Source: Saccharomycopsis fibuligera x Saccharomycopsis cf. fibuligera
Lineage: Eukaryota; Ascomycota; Saccharomycetes; Ascoideales; Saccharomycopsidaceae
NCBI GenBank assembly: GCA_001936135.1
Contig: CP012809.1
Location: forward strand, 1,847,501-1,911,500
Reading direction: 5' to 3'
DNA: 64,000 bases
The notes under the pieces were generated by a model. It searched no databases. It saw only the letters and a list, made by a program, of their open reading frames with translations, and was not told where the DNA came from. Position 1 is the stretch's first letter; each line of letters starts with the position of its first letter. Shown here piece by piece: positions 50,456-64,000 of the stretch. Made by a program: the position numbers and the translations under genes.

Positions 50456-51817
50456 CTACTCGTTCCATTTTTTAGCCACCATTCCTTCTGGTGGATCAAT
50501 TTCATATTTCTTATTACTCACCTCTTTCCAGTTAGTACTTAAAGCAGTACCACCACTCTCAACATATGATTTCTCCATAGCTCTTCTAGTATCCGGATCA
50601 GCATTTTTAAAAATCTCCTTAAAAAATTTCATATCGTCAGCATTATCATCTTCAACGTCCTTAAATTCTTCGTCAAGCTTAGCCCAATCAATATGTTTCT
50701 TAGATGATGATGGGTAGCTAATCACAGGCTTGGGTTTTTGACCATTTGTTCCTTCTCTGTTGCTGGCGGAAGCAGTTTCAGGAGAAGTACTTTTATCTCC
50801 GTTACCTTCAGCATTTTCCGAGTCAGCATTGCTGGATTCAGCTAGATCTGGTGGTGCAACTTGCAAAGTTTTCCACAATTTTGGTGCAAGTTTATGAAGT
50901 GATAATTCTAGTTTTGTGCCATAAATATCATAAGTAGATTGTTTGGTATCAATTTCTTCAGCCAAGTTATCCAACGAGTAAACGTAATCGCTTCCCGAAG
51001 GAGTCTTGAATTCAAATTCAACGGATCTTGATAGGAAATTGATCTTGAAACTGTCTTTAGGAATCTTTTTGATATAAATTGATACATTGATAGTTTGACT
51101 AGTTTCGTAAAATTCTTTCCGCACTTGATCTTGAGGTGGATAAGATACGACAGAAGCTGGCTTTGGTAGATCAACTACTGCTTTTGGTAATACCTGTGCT
51201 TTCTTTTTTTCTGCAGTATTGTGATTATTTTCATTATCGACAATTTCCTCGATCTTTTGTTCTGATCTATTTGGTTTAGCTTCCGCTGTCTTGTTGCTTG
51301 GCTTGCTTGGCTTGTTTGGTGGAATTTCTTTACCATAAATATGCTCCTTTTGCAGTTGCAAGTCTTTAAGCGCCTCGCCATCAGATAATCTCAAAGTAAG
51401 TAAAAATTCATTTAGCTCCGCATTTTCCGCAGTACCAATCTTCTTCAAAGTCTTATTCAACCAAATATTCAACGAATCAGGATTATCATGTTCATATCTC
51501 TCTGCATACTTCAAGTATTTGAATGCTTCAAAATACTGCTTCTTTAAATAAAACACAATCCCAATTCTATTGTATGCAACAGAAATATGGTTCTTTACTT
51601 TCTGTTCCTTTGCCACTTGTAATGCAGTAAATGCATCTTTATAAATTGCTTGATCGTAATCTTTCAATTTTTGATGAGAGAAAGCCTTTTCAATAAGGGC
51701 AGCGAAATCTTTGTTGTTGTCGTCGATGAGCTGATCCAATATTTGAAGTGCTTTGTCGTAGTCACCGTTTTCATTGGCGGTTTGAGCCAATGCGAGTTTT
51801 TGGCTAGCTGCTGGCAT
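50456..51817 (-). CDS. SGT1: Sgt1, Hsp90/Skp1 co-chaperone
   Basis: 453 residues (yeast 395). The N-terminal TPR domain at ~1-125 has the ANENGDYDKALQILDQLI and FEAFKYLKYAERYE helices. A Lys-rich linker follows. The CS domain at ~232-325 is recognisable (VRKEFYETSQTINVSIYIKKI; SLHKLAPKLWKTL). The SGS domain is at ~365-453 (ISYPSSSKKHIDWAKLDEEF; AMEKSYVESGGTALSTNW; ending VAKKWNE). It helps assemble kinetochore CBF3 and SCF ligases with Hsp90. Divergent from NOB1, 366 bp apart. Confidence 0.97.
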   Translation of the reverse strand: MPAASQKLALAQTANENGDYDKALQILDQLIDDNNKDFAALIEKAFSHQKLKDYDQAIYKDAFTALQVAKEQKVKNHISVAYNRIGIVFYLKKQYFEAFKYLKYAERYEHDNPDSLNIWLNKTLKKIGTAENAELNEFLLTLRLSDGEALKDLQLQKEHIYGKEIPPNKPSKPSNKTAEAKPNRSEQKIEEIVDNENNHNTAEKKKAQVLPKAVVDLPKPASVVSYPPQDQVRKEFYETSQTINVSIYIKKIPKDSFKINFLSRSVEFEFKTPSGSDYVYSLDNLAEEIDTKQSTYDIYGTKLELSLHKLAPKLWKTLQVAPPDLAESSNADSENAEGNGDKSTSPETASASNREGTNGQKPKPVISYPSSSKKHIDWAKLDEEFKDVEDDNADDMKFFKEIFKNADPDTRRAMEKSYVESGGTALSTNWKEVSNKKYEIDPPEGMVAKKWNE

Positions 51818-52183
51818 GTTACACTAATTTAAATAAGTATCAGTAAGTGCTCTTGAATTGAGTAAAAAACGGACCTCGTCACTTGCTTGTAAAGCTGTCT
51901 TGTCTGCTTAAATGAAAGCGAGTCATTTATTGATGTATTACCTGAGGCTGACGCTAAATTAAGAACAAAATCGAAGGCGAGTTAGCGCTGTCTCTGTTCC
52001 GGACTAATGGTTCCAACGTGACCCAAACTCATCGCAGATGAAAATTTCACTAAAAAAATTTTTTTTAATATCGTTAATGCTGTCATTGAATTGAACTGAT
52101 TCACACAAGACTAGCTACTTATATCTGGACTGTTACAACAAAGCACAGAGGCAACTTCAGAAAATTATAAAGCGCAACTCATT
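51818..52183. promoter_or_regulatory. Divergent promoter of SGT1 and NOB1
   Basis: 366 bp. It contains a perfect PAC element and an RRPE-like element (separate entry) on the NOB1 side. Confidence 0.6.
52028..52047. promoter_or_regulatory. PAC plus RRPE-like elements upstream of NOB1
   Basis: CTCATCGC (52028-52035) is the reverse complement of the PAC core GCGATGAG. Three bases on, TGAAAATTTC (52039-52048 within one base) differs at one position from the RRPE TGAAAATTTT. The pair lies about 137-156 bp before the NOB1 start and is the classic arrangement of ribosome-biogenesis genes. Confidence 0.65.
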
Positions 52184-53677
52184 ATGTCTGTACCATTGGA
52201 GAAGAAACCTCCAGTTCAAGCTTTAGTGCTCGATGCTGCACCATTGATCACTCAGCATATAAACACATTAACCAGTTTTGCATCCACATTTTACATTACC
52301 CCATCAGTTTATAAAGAAATTAAGGATGAAAATGCAAGAAGAAACTTGGAGTATTGGAAAGACAAACTTCAAATAAGACATCCAAAACCTGAGTATATCA
52401 AAAAAGTGTCAGATTTTGCTAAACTTACTGGTGATTTTAACGTATTGAGTGCTAATGATATCCATATCATTGCCTTGACGTATGAGATTGAAGCGGAGTT
52501 GAATGGTGGTAGCGATAGTCATTTAAGATCATTTCCGGGGGAAAAGAAAGGTTCTGATTTGAACAAAGGTAGCGCTGTTACCGAAGACGTGGAGAAAGCT
52601 AATGATGACGGTTGGAGTACCGTGCCAACGAGGAATAATGGTGATGATGACAGTACACCAAAGAAAAAAGGTCGCAGAAGAGGTGGTAAGAAGCAAAAGG
52701 CAAAGAGAGAAGCTGCAGTTCAGTTGGCTGACCAAGGAGCGGAAAACGTAACAGAAGAAAAGATCAACGAATACGCTGAAAAGTTGCTCAACATGGACAT
52801 CAATGATAATGACAAAAAACAACAGCAACAGCAAGAACAACATTCTGCCGAGGACACTGAGGATGCTCTCACCCGTGTGGCGGAATCTGCTGAGCAAGAT
52901 AATCAAAGCATTGCTGACACCATAGAATCACAACAAGAAGATGAAGGCGCCGAAGAAGGTGACGAAGAAGATGACGATGGTGAATGGATCACTGCCGAAA
53001 ATCTTCAAGAAACTATTCAAAAAGATGGCGGCGAGCAGGTGGAAGAAACCGATATACAAAGCAAAGTCGCATTATCATCTCAGGATTTTGCCGTGCAGAA
53101 CGTTGCTATTCAAATCGGTCTCAAGTTAATGAACCCAAGTACCGGTTTACAAATCAAAAGAATTAGAAACTACATGATGAGATGCCATGCATGTTTTAAA
53201 CTTCAACCAATTACTGCAACATCGTCAAAGCATTTCTGTACCTATTGTGGTGGTGCAACTTTATTGCGTTGTTCTGTAATTGTGGATGCCAAAACAGGAG
53301 ACTTGAAACCATTATTGAAGAAAAATTTTGAATGGCATCATAAGGGAAACCGTTACTCTATTGCTTCTCCATTATCTAAAAACACCCAAAAGAGACTTGG
53401 TAAAGGTGGTTTCCAGCATAACAAGAATTCCAAAAATTTTGACGCCTACAATAATGTGCCAATTTTGAGAGAAGACCAAAAAGAATACGGTAAAGCCATT
53501 AAGAATGAACAGTGGGTGCAAAAGCAAAATGAAAAGTTTTTGGAAAATTGGATTGGCGGTGGTAGTGCTGATAACTTCTATTCGCCTTTTGCTAACGGGG
53601 ACAGCTCAAACAGATATAATAGTTCGGTGAAGGTTAATGCTGGAAGATATGTAAATTCTACCAGAAGAAAGCGTTAG
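52184..53677 (+). CDS. NOB1: Nob1, endonuclease for the 3' end of 18S rRNA
   Basis: 497 residues (yeast 459). The PIN domain begins VQALVLDAAPLITQHINTL (active-site Asp17) and continues to ~110 with FNVLSANDIHIIALTYEIE. The middle has a basic patch (KKKGRRRGGKKQKAKRE) and acidic, Gln-rich linkers, with DDDGEWITAENLQETI before the zinc ribbon. The zinc ribbon at ~330-365 has CHACFK...FCTYCGG (two CxxC pairs). The end is basic (STRRKR). Nob1 cleaves 20S pre-rRNA at site D in the cytoplasm. Convergent with RIB5. Confidence 0.97.
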   Translation: MSVPLEKKPPVQALVLDAAPLITQHINTLTSFASTFYITPSVYKEIKDENARRNLEYWKDKLQIRHPKPEYIKKVSDFAKLTGDFNVLSANDIHIIALTYEIEAELNGGSDSHLRSFPGEKKGSDLNKGSAVTEDVEKANDDGWSTVPTRNNGDDDSTPKKKGRRRGGKKQKAKREAAVQLADQGAENVTEEKINEYAEKLLNMDINDNDKKQQQQQEQHSAEDTEDALTRVAESAEQDNQSIADTIESQQEDEGAEEGDEEDDDGEWITAENLQETIQKDGGEQVEETDIQSKVALSSQDFAVQNVAIQIGLKLMNPSTGLQIKRIRNYMMRCHACFKLQPITATSSKHFCTYCGGATLLRCSVIVDAKTGDLKPLLKKNFEWHHKGNRYSIASPLSKNTQKRLGKGGFQHNKNSKNFDAYNNVPILREDQKEYGKAIKNEQWVQKQNEKFLENWIGGGSADNFYSPFANGDSSNRYNSSVKVNAGRYVNSTRRKR

Positions 53678-53935
53678 TGAGTGGTAGCTTTTACAGTATT
53701 GCATAGCATAGATTATTTGGGTATTGTATTTTTCATGTTATTCTCTTTTTTGTTTTAATTAGTTAATCTCTCTTTCTTTTTTTTTTTTTTTTTTTTATCA
53801 TTTGTTTTGTTGTCCTTTCTTCATTTTTAGCTACGTTGATTCTACATTATTTCAGTTACTTTCCGTTATTCATGTATTATTTTCATTCGACAAACACGCA
53901 TTCCTAGTATTACCTAAAAAAGAGAAATTCTTCTC
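53678..53935. terminator. Convergent 3' region of NOB1 and RIB5
   Basis: 258 bp, T-rich (T19 tract at 53779-53797), serving both 3' ends. Nothing else seen. Confidence 0.4.
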
Positions 53936-54841
53936 TCATTTCAACTCTTGTAGCTTCTTGGTGACAATTTTTTCAATCAACTTAACTAATGGTGAATCTG
54001 GCTTTTGGATCTGTCCTTCTAACTGCAAAGCAACCTGTTTTTCAATAGCTTTACCACTAACATCAACTTCAATATTGACGGTATCACCAATATTCTTCAA
54101 CGGCATAATAACTTGGCCTTGAGTGTACTCTATCATCATAATACTAAATGATCCAGCATCATTATCCACTGCCGTAACAGTAAGTGATACGCCGTCAATA
54201 CAAATGAACCCTTTTTCCACAATGTAATTAACAAGATCTTTTCCTTCTCCAGAGGCCCCTACATCTCCACCTTCTTTGAATTTAAAACTAAAAATGATGG
54301 AGTTGTCACTATCGAATTTCTTCTCAATGATCTCCGCTACCCCATCAACATGGCCCTGAACATAATGGCCGCCAAATCGGGTCCCACTAGCTGGAGAAAT
54401 TGCTCTTTCCAAGTTAACTTTCCCGCCAATGTGCAAATCGCCCAAATTAGTACGACGTAAAGTTTCTGCACTAATGCCTACGGTGAACTGGCCCTCGGCG
54501 AAGCTGAACGCCGTGACGGTGAGACAGACGCCATTTATGGAGATAGAGTCGCCTAGATGGCAATCGTTGAGAATTTTGGCGGCGTTGGATATAGTAACCG
54601 TGATATTACCATTGCTGTGCTCGATGTTTTGGACGGCTATATAATTGTGGTGCGTGCCATGGTTAGTAACTGTTTGTAATCAATAAATATACTAAAGCTA
54701 TCTCAATGAGCTCAAAAAAAAAAAAAAAAAAGGTAAAAGATAAATGGCGTGCAGATCTTGAGATTTGCAAATAAAAATATGGAAAATATAGAATGAGTTA
54801 TATTACATACTGCCTATATGCTCCACGATTCCTGTAAACAT
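53936..54841 (-). CDS. RIB5: Riboflavin synthase alpha chain, two exons
   Basis: Exon 1 is 54811-54841 (31 nt, MFTGIVEHIG plus one base) and exon 2 is 53936-54636. Spliced, they give 243 residues (yeast 238) that begin MFTGIVEHIGTVQNIEHS, exactly the riboflavin-synthase start. Without exon 1 the frame has no usable ATG. The two lumazine-binding repeats are visible: ISINGVCLTVTAF in the first and FICIDGVSLTVTAVD in the second, with GGHYVQGHVDGVAEI at the second repeat start. It dismutates two 6,7-dimethyl-8-ribityllumazine molecules to riboflavin in the cytosol. Convergent with NOB1. Confidence 0.95.
54637..54810 (-). other. Spliceosomal intron in RIB5 (174 nt)
   Basis: On the minus strand the donor is GGCA|GTATGT at 54810, the branch point TACTAAC is at 54662-54668, and the acceptor TATATAG ends at 54637, 26 nt past the branch A. 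The split codon A+CC gives Thr11, the residue expected after MFTGIVExxG. An A/T tract lies within the intron. Confidence 0.92.
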
Positions 54842-55036
54842 GATGATTTTGTATGACAGTTGTGTTATAATATGTAGCTAGCTGACTAATGATAGCTAAT
54901 TAATTAATATGACTTATTTCGTGAACTAGATATACTCCTTAATTCAGTGAAACCACAGATGCTCTATAGTTGTGTTTATTTTTTTTAATGATACTATAGC
55001 ACGATTCGTTGAATTTTCACCACGTTCGTAATATTA

Positions 55037-55074
55037 CTCTGCTCTGCTCTGCTCTGCTCTGCTCTGCTCTGCTC
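55037..55074 (+). repeat. (GCTCT)n pentanucleotide repeat
   Basis: About seven perfect copies in a row. Confidence 0.9.
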
Positions 55075-55198
55075 ATCATGTCTAGATCTCCGTTGCTGGC
55101 TGGAAAATCGAGATTGTGAAAAACTCCCATGCTCGCTGCAGCCCCGATCCGATGCGTGGGGCAAAACGCTTGAAAACAACAGCAGGGTGACGCCCAAC

Positions 55199-55417
55199 AT
55201 GACCTTTATTATCTTTATGGTGAATTCCACAGCATGGCCCTTTGAAGCACGCTTTACTGGGCGAATGGTATTGCAAGTATATTTTATGTTGATTTTCTCT
55301 TACGAAAGCTTTCAAATGTTGCTGCTTACTTTGGCAGGATTGGCTATAGCTGTAGCTATGGCTCATGCAAGGTTTGGCTGCCGGCCATCTTACCATTGCG
55401 GTATACTTACCGGGTAA
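55199..55417 (+). CDS. Unassigned hydrophobic ORF, 72 residues
   Basis: ATG-to-stop frame with two hydrophobic stretches, one ending in YFMLIFSYESFQMLLLTL and the next being AGLAIAVAMA. The first is faintly like the last membrane helix region of Ctr copper transporters (YFLMLIFMTYN in human CTR1), but the rest of that family is absent nearby. It overlaps an antisense frame. It may be a fragment, an exon of an unseen gene, or chance. Confidence 0.15.
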   Translation: MTFIIFMVNSTAWPFEARFTGRMVLQVYFMLIFSYESFQMLLLTLAGLAIAVAMAHARFGCRPSYHCGILTG

Positions 55418-55737
55418 TAACGTTGGCAGACAGGTCCCAGCCAGATACAACATAGACAGGTTAGGGGATTAGCTGAGGTATTTTGGAAGATAGAATGCGT
55501 GCTATTTTATGGGACAATGCGCTGCTATCTGCAAATAAAAAAGGGAGGAAGCATACAAAAATGTCTTAAATGAAAGATCAAATTGTAATATGGTGGAAAA
55601 ATAAAAGAGTATAGTTTTTGACAATGTTTATAAATTTTTCTTAATTACTCAGTATTCGACTCCTCCCGTACGATGGATAAACTACAAGTGATTTCAAATA
55701 AGCTCCGAACTAAAAAGTCAATAGCTTAATGTCGTGG

Positions 55738-55772
<35 letters not shown>

Positions 55773-55902
55773 AGAAATCAAAACGAAAAAGAAAAAACCA
55801 ATATCTAACAGAATCTGTAAGTATTTTTATTTTTATCTTTACTTTCAAAACTATATTCTTTGATCGTCATTATTATTTCTCTAATAAACTAAATCTGATC
55901 AA

Positions 55903-59867
<3,965 letters not shown>

Positions 59868-61775
59868 CTAGTACCAAGAGTTGTTGGTTTGTCTGGAGTA
59901 ATCACCAGGGTATCCACTAAAGCTGTAAGGAACTTGAGCTTGTTGATGATGACCATAGAATGGTTGGACGCCTGGAGCAATGTTAGCCCCAGCAGTGCTA
60001 GCACCTGCTTGTCCAGCTTGAGCACCAACTTGACCAGTGCCAACTTGACCTGCTTGGCCAGCACCTGCTTGGCCAACTTGAGAAGCAGCAGCAGCAGCAG
60101 TTGGGTCAACAACTTGCGATCCAGGTTGTTGGTTTACGTCTTGAGACTGTTGCTGTTGTTGTTGTTGCTGCTGAGCATTTTGTTGCTGGTAAAATTGGTT
60201 GAATGCCTTTGGTTGAGGTTGGTTGCTGTGAACCCCAGCAGCGGCAGCAGCGGCAGCAGGGTAGTGGCCAAAACCTGGTTGTGGTTGTTGGTAAAAGTTT
60301 TGGTATTGGTAGTAGTAGTATGGAACATTATAGAATGGTTGACCAAATCCAGTACCTGGAGCAGCGGCGGCAGCGGCGGCTGGAGTAGCAGCACCATTAG
60401 AAGCTGGCTGACCAGCTGGAACACCAGTGATGTTGGAGCCAATTGGTGGCACGGCAGTAGCATCAGTTGGACCAGGAACAACGGCTGGAATAGATGGAGT
60501 ACCGTATTGAGATTGTTGAGCAGCTTGTTGTTGATCATAGCTGCTGGTGTTTCTCAAAGCAGCATTGTTAGCCAATGGAGAACTAGCGGCACCAGTGTTG
60601 TTCAATTGTTGGAAATTGTTGAATGAACTACGGTCATAAGAGTAGTCAACGCCTGGATAGTTGTAAGCTGGAACATGGCTTTGGTATCCACCATAGTAAT
60701 CGTAATGTTGCTTTTGCTGTGGTTCTTGATATTGCTGGGCTTGAGCTTGAGCTTGTTGGTTTTGCTGGTAGTATTGGTTGTATTGACGAGATTGTGGTTG
60801 TTGTTGCTGTTGTTGTTGGTTTTGAGCAGTCTGGGTTTGTTGTTGCTGATAGTATTGGTTGTATTGACGTTGTTGATATTGTGGTTGGTGCTGTTGTGGT
60901 TGCTGTTGCTGTTGTTGTTGTTGTGGTTGTTGTTGTTGTTGCTGTTGCTGTGCTTGTGGTTGTGGTTGAGATTGTTGTTGTTGTGGTTGAGCAGCTTGAG
61001 TTTGAGCTTGTTGTGGTTGGGCTTGAGATTGTGGTTGAGCTTGCTGTGGTTGAGCTTGTTGCTGAGCAGCGCTGTTAGTTTGAGCTTGTTGTTCATTCAA
61101 AGCTAAAGAACCAAAAGAAATGCCCATAGAACCGATTTGAGAAGCAACATTTGGTAAAACAACTGGAGCATCTTGGTTCAATCTACGTGGGAAACGGACA
61201 CGTTCGTTGGATTGAGTAGCTGGTTGTTGTTGTTGTTGTTGGCTGACTTGTTCTTGAGCAGCTTCTGGTTGTTTAGCAGCTGATTGTTCAACAGCAGCAA
61301 CGGCTGGAGCAGCTTGTTCAGGTACATCTTCAGATTCATTAATTTTTTCATCAATCAATTGATCAATAGAAATCTTTTGGTTCTTTGATTCGTCAGTAGT
61401 AGTAGCAGCAGAAGTGGCAGCGGTAGAAGCAGTAGCATCGGTAGTTTCGGTAGAAGCACTTTCAGCAGCAGGACCAGCAGCAGAAGCTTCTTTTTCAGAA
61501 GATTGTTGTTCTTCTGGTTTAGCTTCAGGAGCAGCTTCAGGAGCTTTAGCGGCTTCTTCGGCTGGTTTAGCTTCTACAGGTTTTGGCTGAGCAGCTTGTT
61601 TAGGAGGAGAAACTGGTTTCTTAACTGGAGGTTTAGGTGCGGCAATAGAAGCCCACGTTTTCTTTTGTGCTGGAGGTTTAGGAGCTGGCGCTGGTTTCAA
61701 TACTGGTTGTTTTTGTTCTTTTGACTGTTCTGGTTCTTGTTGTTGTTCTGATTCAGGTTTCTGTTGAGATTCTTC

Positions 61776-61808
<33 letters not shown>

Positions 61809-62636
61809 TTGTTGTTGTTGTTGCTGTTGTGATGGTACTTGTTCTTGTTCTTGTTCTGATTGTTGTTGTTCTGGTTGTTGTTCTTGGTCTGATTTATGCT
61901 GCGTTTCCACTTGCTGATCAACGGTTTCATCTGATTTTTCAGCAGTGGCTGTCGGTTTAGGAGTAGCTGGTTTAGCCTTGGAAGACAATGCAGAGGCCCA
62001 CGACGACTTAGCAGGAGCTGCGGTTGTAGATGGAGCTGTGGTAGAAGTAGAATTAGAAGTAGTAGTGGTAGAAGTAGAAGAAGAAGAAGGTTCTTGTGTA
62101 TTAGTTGGAGCCTTTCCGGATTTAGCGCCAGGCTTTTTATTGTTGAAAGACTTTGATTTATTAAATGGCTTGCCGTCCGGAGCGGATCTTGGAGAGCGTA
62201 CGTCTTTAGCGCCGCTGCGGCTACCGCTGCCTATTTGATCACTATTTGCTCTGTTGTTGTTGATACTGCTACTGTTATTAATGCTATGGCTATGGTGGCT
62301 ATCATCTTTGCTGTGTTGTTTCTTCACTGCGGATGGTTTTTTAACTTCGTCCCACTTGGTGAGAGAGCCTTCCACAATTTTCAAAGCGACAATTTCTGGG
62401 TCGAATTCATTGTCTTGCAATGCATCTGTCAAATCGTCTTTGGACCAGTCTGGGAACAACTCGGACAAACCGTCCAATTTCTTTTGTTGATCAGCACTCA
62501 ATCTGCTATTGTTGCTGCCGCTGCCGGAAGTGCTATTGAATTTTTTGGAGTAATTTCTAAAGCCACCTCTTTTTTGTCTTGGGGCTGATGATGATGGTGC
62601 CGTGGCTGTTGCTTGTTGTGCTGGACGTTCCGTCAT
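59868..62636 (-). CDS. DEF1: RNA polymerase II degradation factor Def1
   Basis: The ATG at 62636 gives 922 residues; a longer frame begins only with TTG. After a basic RGGFRNYSKKF segment comes the CUE ubiquitin-binding domain at ~50-95 (KLDGLSELFPDWSKDDLTDAL). Next is a region with repeated KKTWASIA/SSWASAL motifs, acidic Ala/Glu-rich parts, and a very long Gln-rich second half with Q20-class runs, ending FSGYPGDYSRQTNNSW. This order matches yeast Def1, which is cut by the proteasome when polymerase stalls and recruits the elongin ligase to Rpb1. In yeast it was found with Rad26, encoded 13 kb away here. Gln tracts come from impure CAA/CAG repeats. Confidence 0.93.
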
Positions 62637-63865
62637 TATTGAATTATTATATATGTGATGATATGTTGATATGTAGATGATGATGTCAAGAGACACAATA
62701 TGAAGAATTGATTAATCAATAGATAAAATATACTTGAAGGCTGGGGGCTGATACGACAAACAAGAATATAGAAAAAAAGAAAAACACACGCAAAGAGTAT
62801 TGTTACACGGTGGTTAGCTGTCTTTTTTTTTTCTTTGATATTATTGTTGATTATGATATTAGCTAGAGAGCTTTTTTTTTTATATAATTGATTGATTTGA
62901 GTAATTTGTTTTTTATCTTTTTTTTTTTGTAGTGTTTAAACTGAGTTGTTATTTCTTTTTCAACACAAGTGTATAAGCGCCAGGATGAAAAGAAAGAGAG
63001 AGAAAAAAGAGGCAAAAAAAAAAAAAACAGCGAACTGGCCGGTGGAAACTGTAACGCCCAGTTTTTTTTTGTTTTTTTTTTTTTTTTTTTTTTTTTTTTT
63101 CTTTCTTTTTCCTTGTTAGCACTGTGCAGTCGTCGACAATTGACGCTCAGAATGAAATTTTTGGAAAACGGCAAAACTGAAAATTGGCACAGGCATGAGT
63201 TCCCTGCATTAATAGGATACCTACTGTATCGTATCACTATACAGTATGATTACCCGGTCTCTAATACTACATAGCGGCGCCAGAGTGGCATGTTCCCCAT
63301 GAGTTAACTACGGCAAAACCCACCGCGCAGTGCGCATTGATGCAAGCGGCCCCGGTGGAAATGGTGCACGTCACGGGAAATAGGGCCATGGTAATGTCGC
63401 GTGCCATTAGCAGTTATTGTTTTATTTTAAGTTGCTGGATTGAGGTGAGGTATGTACGCTCTCTGGGGAGAATATAGGATGATAGCCCCTCAGCTGTAAG
63501 CGGTAGAACGAAACATCGTGTTGCAGCACTTCTTTAATACCGTACACGTACATTGATTGACAAAATAATACAAAACAGATTTTCCATTCACTAAATAATA
63601 CATTCAGAAAGTACAAAACAAGCACTAACATTTCTTTTTTATAAGACACAGTCAATTGATAAAATAAAAAAACCCTTAGAATAAAAAAAAAAAGTAGTAT
63701 ACTAGTAGAAACACAGAGTAAAAAGAATAATGTTATTTAACCATTAGCCGTCAACGTTTAAAGATGAAAAAAAAAAAAGGAAGCAGACAAAAACAGACAT
63801 CAGAAAAAGAAAAAAAAAGAACGAAAAGATTCAAGAAGACTTGAGCAATTGTGGATTAGACACAA
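62637..63865. other. 1.2 kb region between DEF1 and the NHP6-type gene
   Basis: DEF1 upstream DNA. Long T and A tracts (62822-62832, 62871-62880, 63062-63101) lie nearer DEF1. A GC-rich patch at 63273-63410 (CGGCGCC, CCACCGCGCAGTGCGCA, GCACGTCACGGG) stands out from the AT-rich surroundings and may be the upstream activating region. No gene. Confidence 0.5.
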
Positions 63866-64000
63866 TTACTCGCCGCCAGCCAATCTTTCTTGGTAAGCAG
63901 CCTTTTCTTGTTCGTATCTCTTTTTGTCAGCAGCGGCCTTGGATTCGTATGGAATTCTTTCGTCATCGTTCAATGACTTCCATCTGTCACCAAGCAATTT
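63866..64000 (-). CDS. NHP6: NHP6-type HMG-box protein, C-terminal part; 5' end outside window
   Basis: The last 44 codons and stop of a minus-strand gene that runs off the right edge. They read [19 protein letters not shown], then [19 protein letters not shown] and end RLAGGE, the second half of an HMG box in the Nhp6A/B form (yeast: [35 protein letters not shown]). Nhp6 bends DNA and assists FACT, RSC and Pol III transcription. Whether it corresponds to A or B cannot be judged, and most non-WGD yeasts have a single gene. Confidence 0.92.
   Translation of the reverse strand, partial: KLLGDRWKSLNDDERIPYESKAAADKKRYEQEKAAYQERLAGGE

Larger units (their letters stand above)
54842..55902. other. 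1.1 kb region between RIB5 and ARG5,6
   Basis: The RIB5 promoter lies at the left and the ARG5,6 3' flank at the right. It holds a GCTCT pentamer repeat, a candidate ORF at 55199-55417, and an A30 tract at 55739-55768. Confidence 0.5.

Noticed and set aside
55199-55417. Ctr copper-transporter gene
   Set aside because: Only a faint likeness to one membrane helix; the first two helices and the Met-rich region are absent in all frames upstream. Kept only as an unassigned ORF.
55082-55453. 123-codon minus-strand frame near RIB5 with a GTAAGT just after its leader-like start
   Set aside because: No branch point or matching second exon could be found, the sequence has no family features, and it is antisense to another low-confidence frame.
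60623-61106. Long plus-strand Val/Leu-rich frames (143-151 codons) that look like membrane proteins
   Set aside because: They are the antisense of the Gln-rich repeats of DEF1; CAA/CAG repeats read backwards give Leu, Val and Cys runs.

Overview
The window is a gene-dense piece of a budding-yeast (Saccharomycotina) nuclear chromosome. It carries 25 recognisable protein genes, one tRNA gene, short AT-rich intergenic regions full of poly(A)/poly(T) tracts, and two spliceosomal introns with GTATGT donors and TACTAAC branch points. CTG codons appear rare and fall where relatives have Ser or Thr in DDI1, RAD26 and MAG1, so a CTG-Ser-clade (Candida-like) yeast is the best guess. If so, Leu at CTG in a standard-code translation should be read as Ser.

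Left third (1-22 kb): RPF2 (cut by the window start), MTD1, a 2.6 kb gap with decayed-looking ORFs, an MCH-type MFS transporter, a much enlarged RRN10-like UAF subunit, SLD5, then OCA6-DOS2-DOA4 in the same order and orientation as in S. cerevisiae, then POM34 and a dynein light intermediate chain. DOA4 has an N-terminal exon that a plain ORF scan misses.

Middle (22-42 kb): RIC1, a candidate solo LTR just upstream of a tRNA-Asn gene, DCP2 with a very long tail of leucine-rich motifs, MEF1, PSF1, a membrane RING-H2 protein, and the divergent pair MAG1/DDI1 with a CGGTGGCGA element between them.

Right third (42-64 kb): RAD26, then ASE1-SGT1-NOB1 (again the S. cerevisiae order and orientation), RIB5 with an intron near its 5' end, ARG5,6, DEF1, and the last 44 codons of an NHP6-type HMG protein.

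Shared functions: two GINS subunits (SLD5, PSF1), each with an ACGCGT box upstream; RAD26 and DEF1, partners at stalled RNA polymerase II; MAG1 and DDI1, co-regulated DNA-damage genes in S. cerevisiae; and ribosome-synthesis genes RPF2, NOB1 and RRN10, with PAC and RRPE elements in front of NOB1. I found no CRISPR, bacterial-type operon, intact transposon or clearly new multi-gene system. The most novel items are the expanded Rrn10, the two introns, the repeated motifs in Dcp2 and a few unassigned small ORFs.
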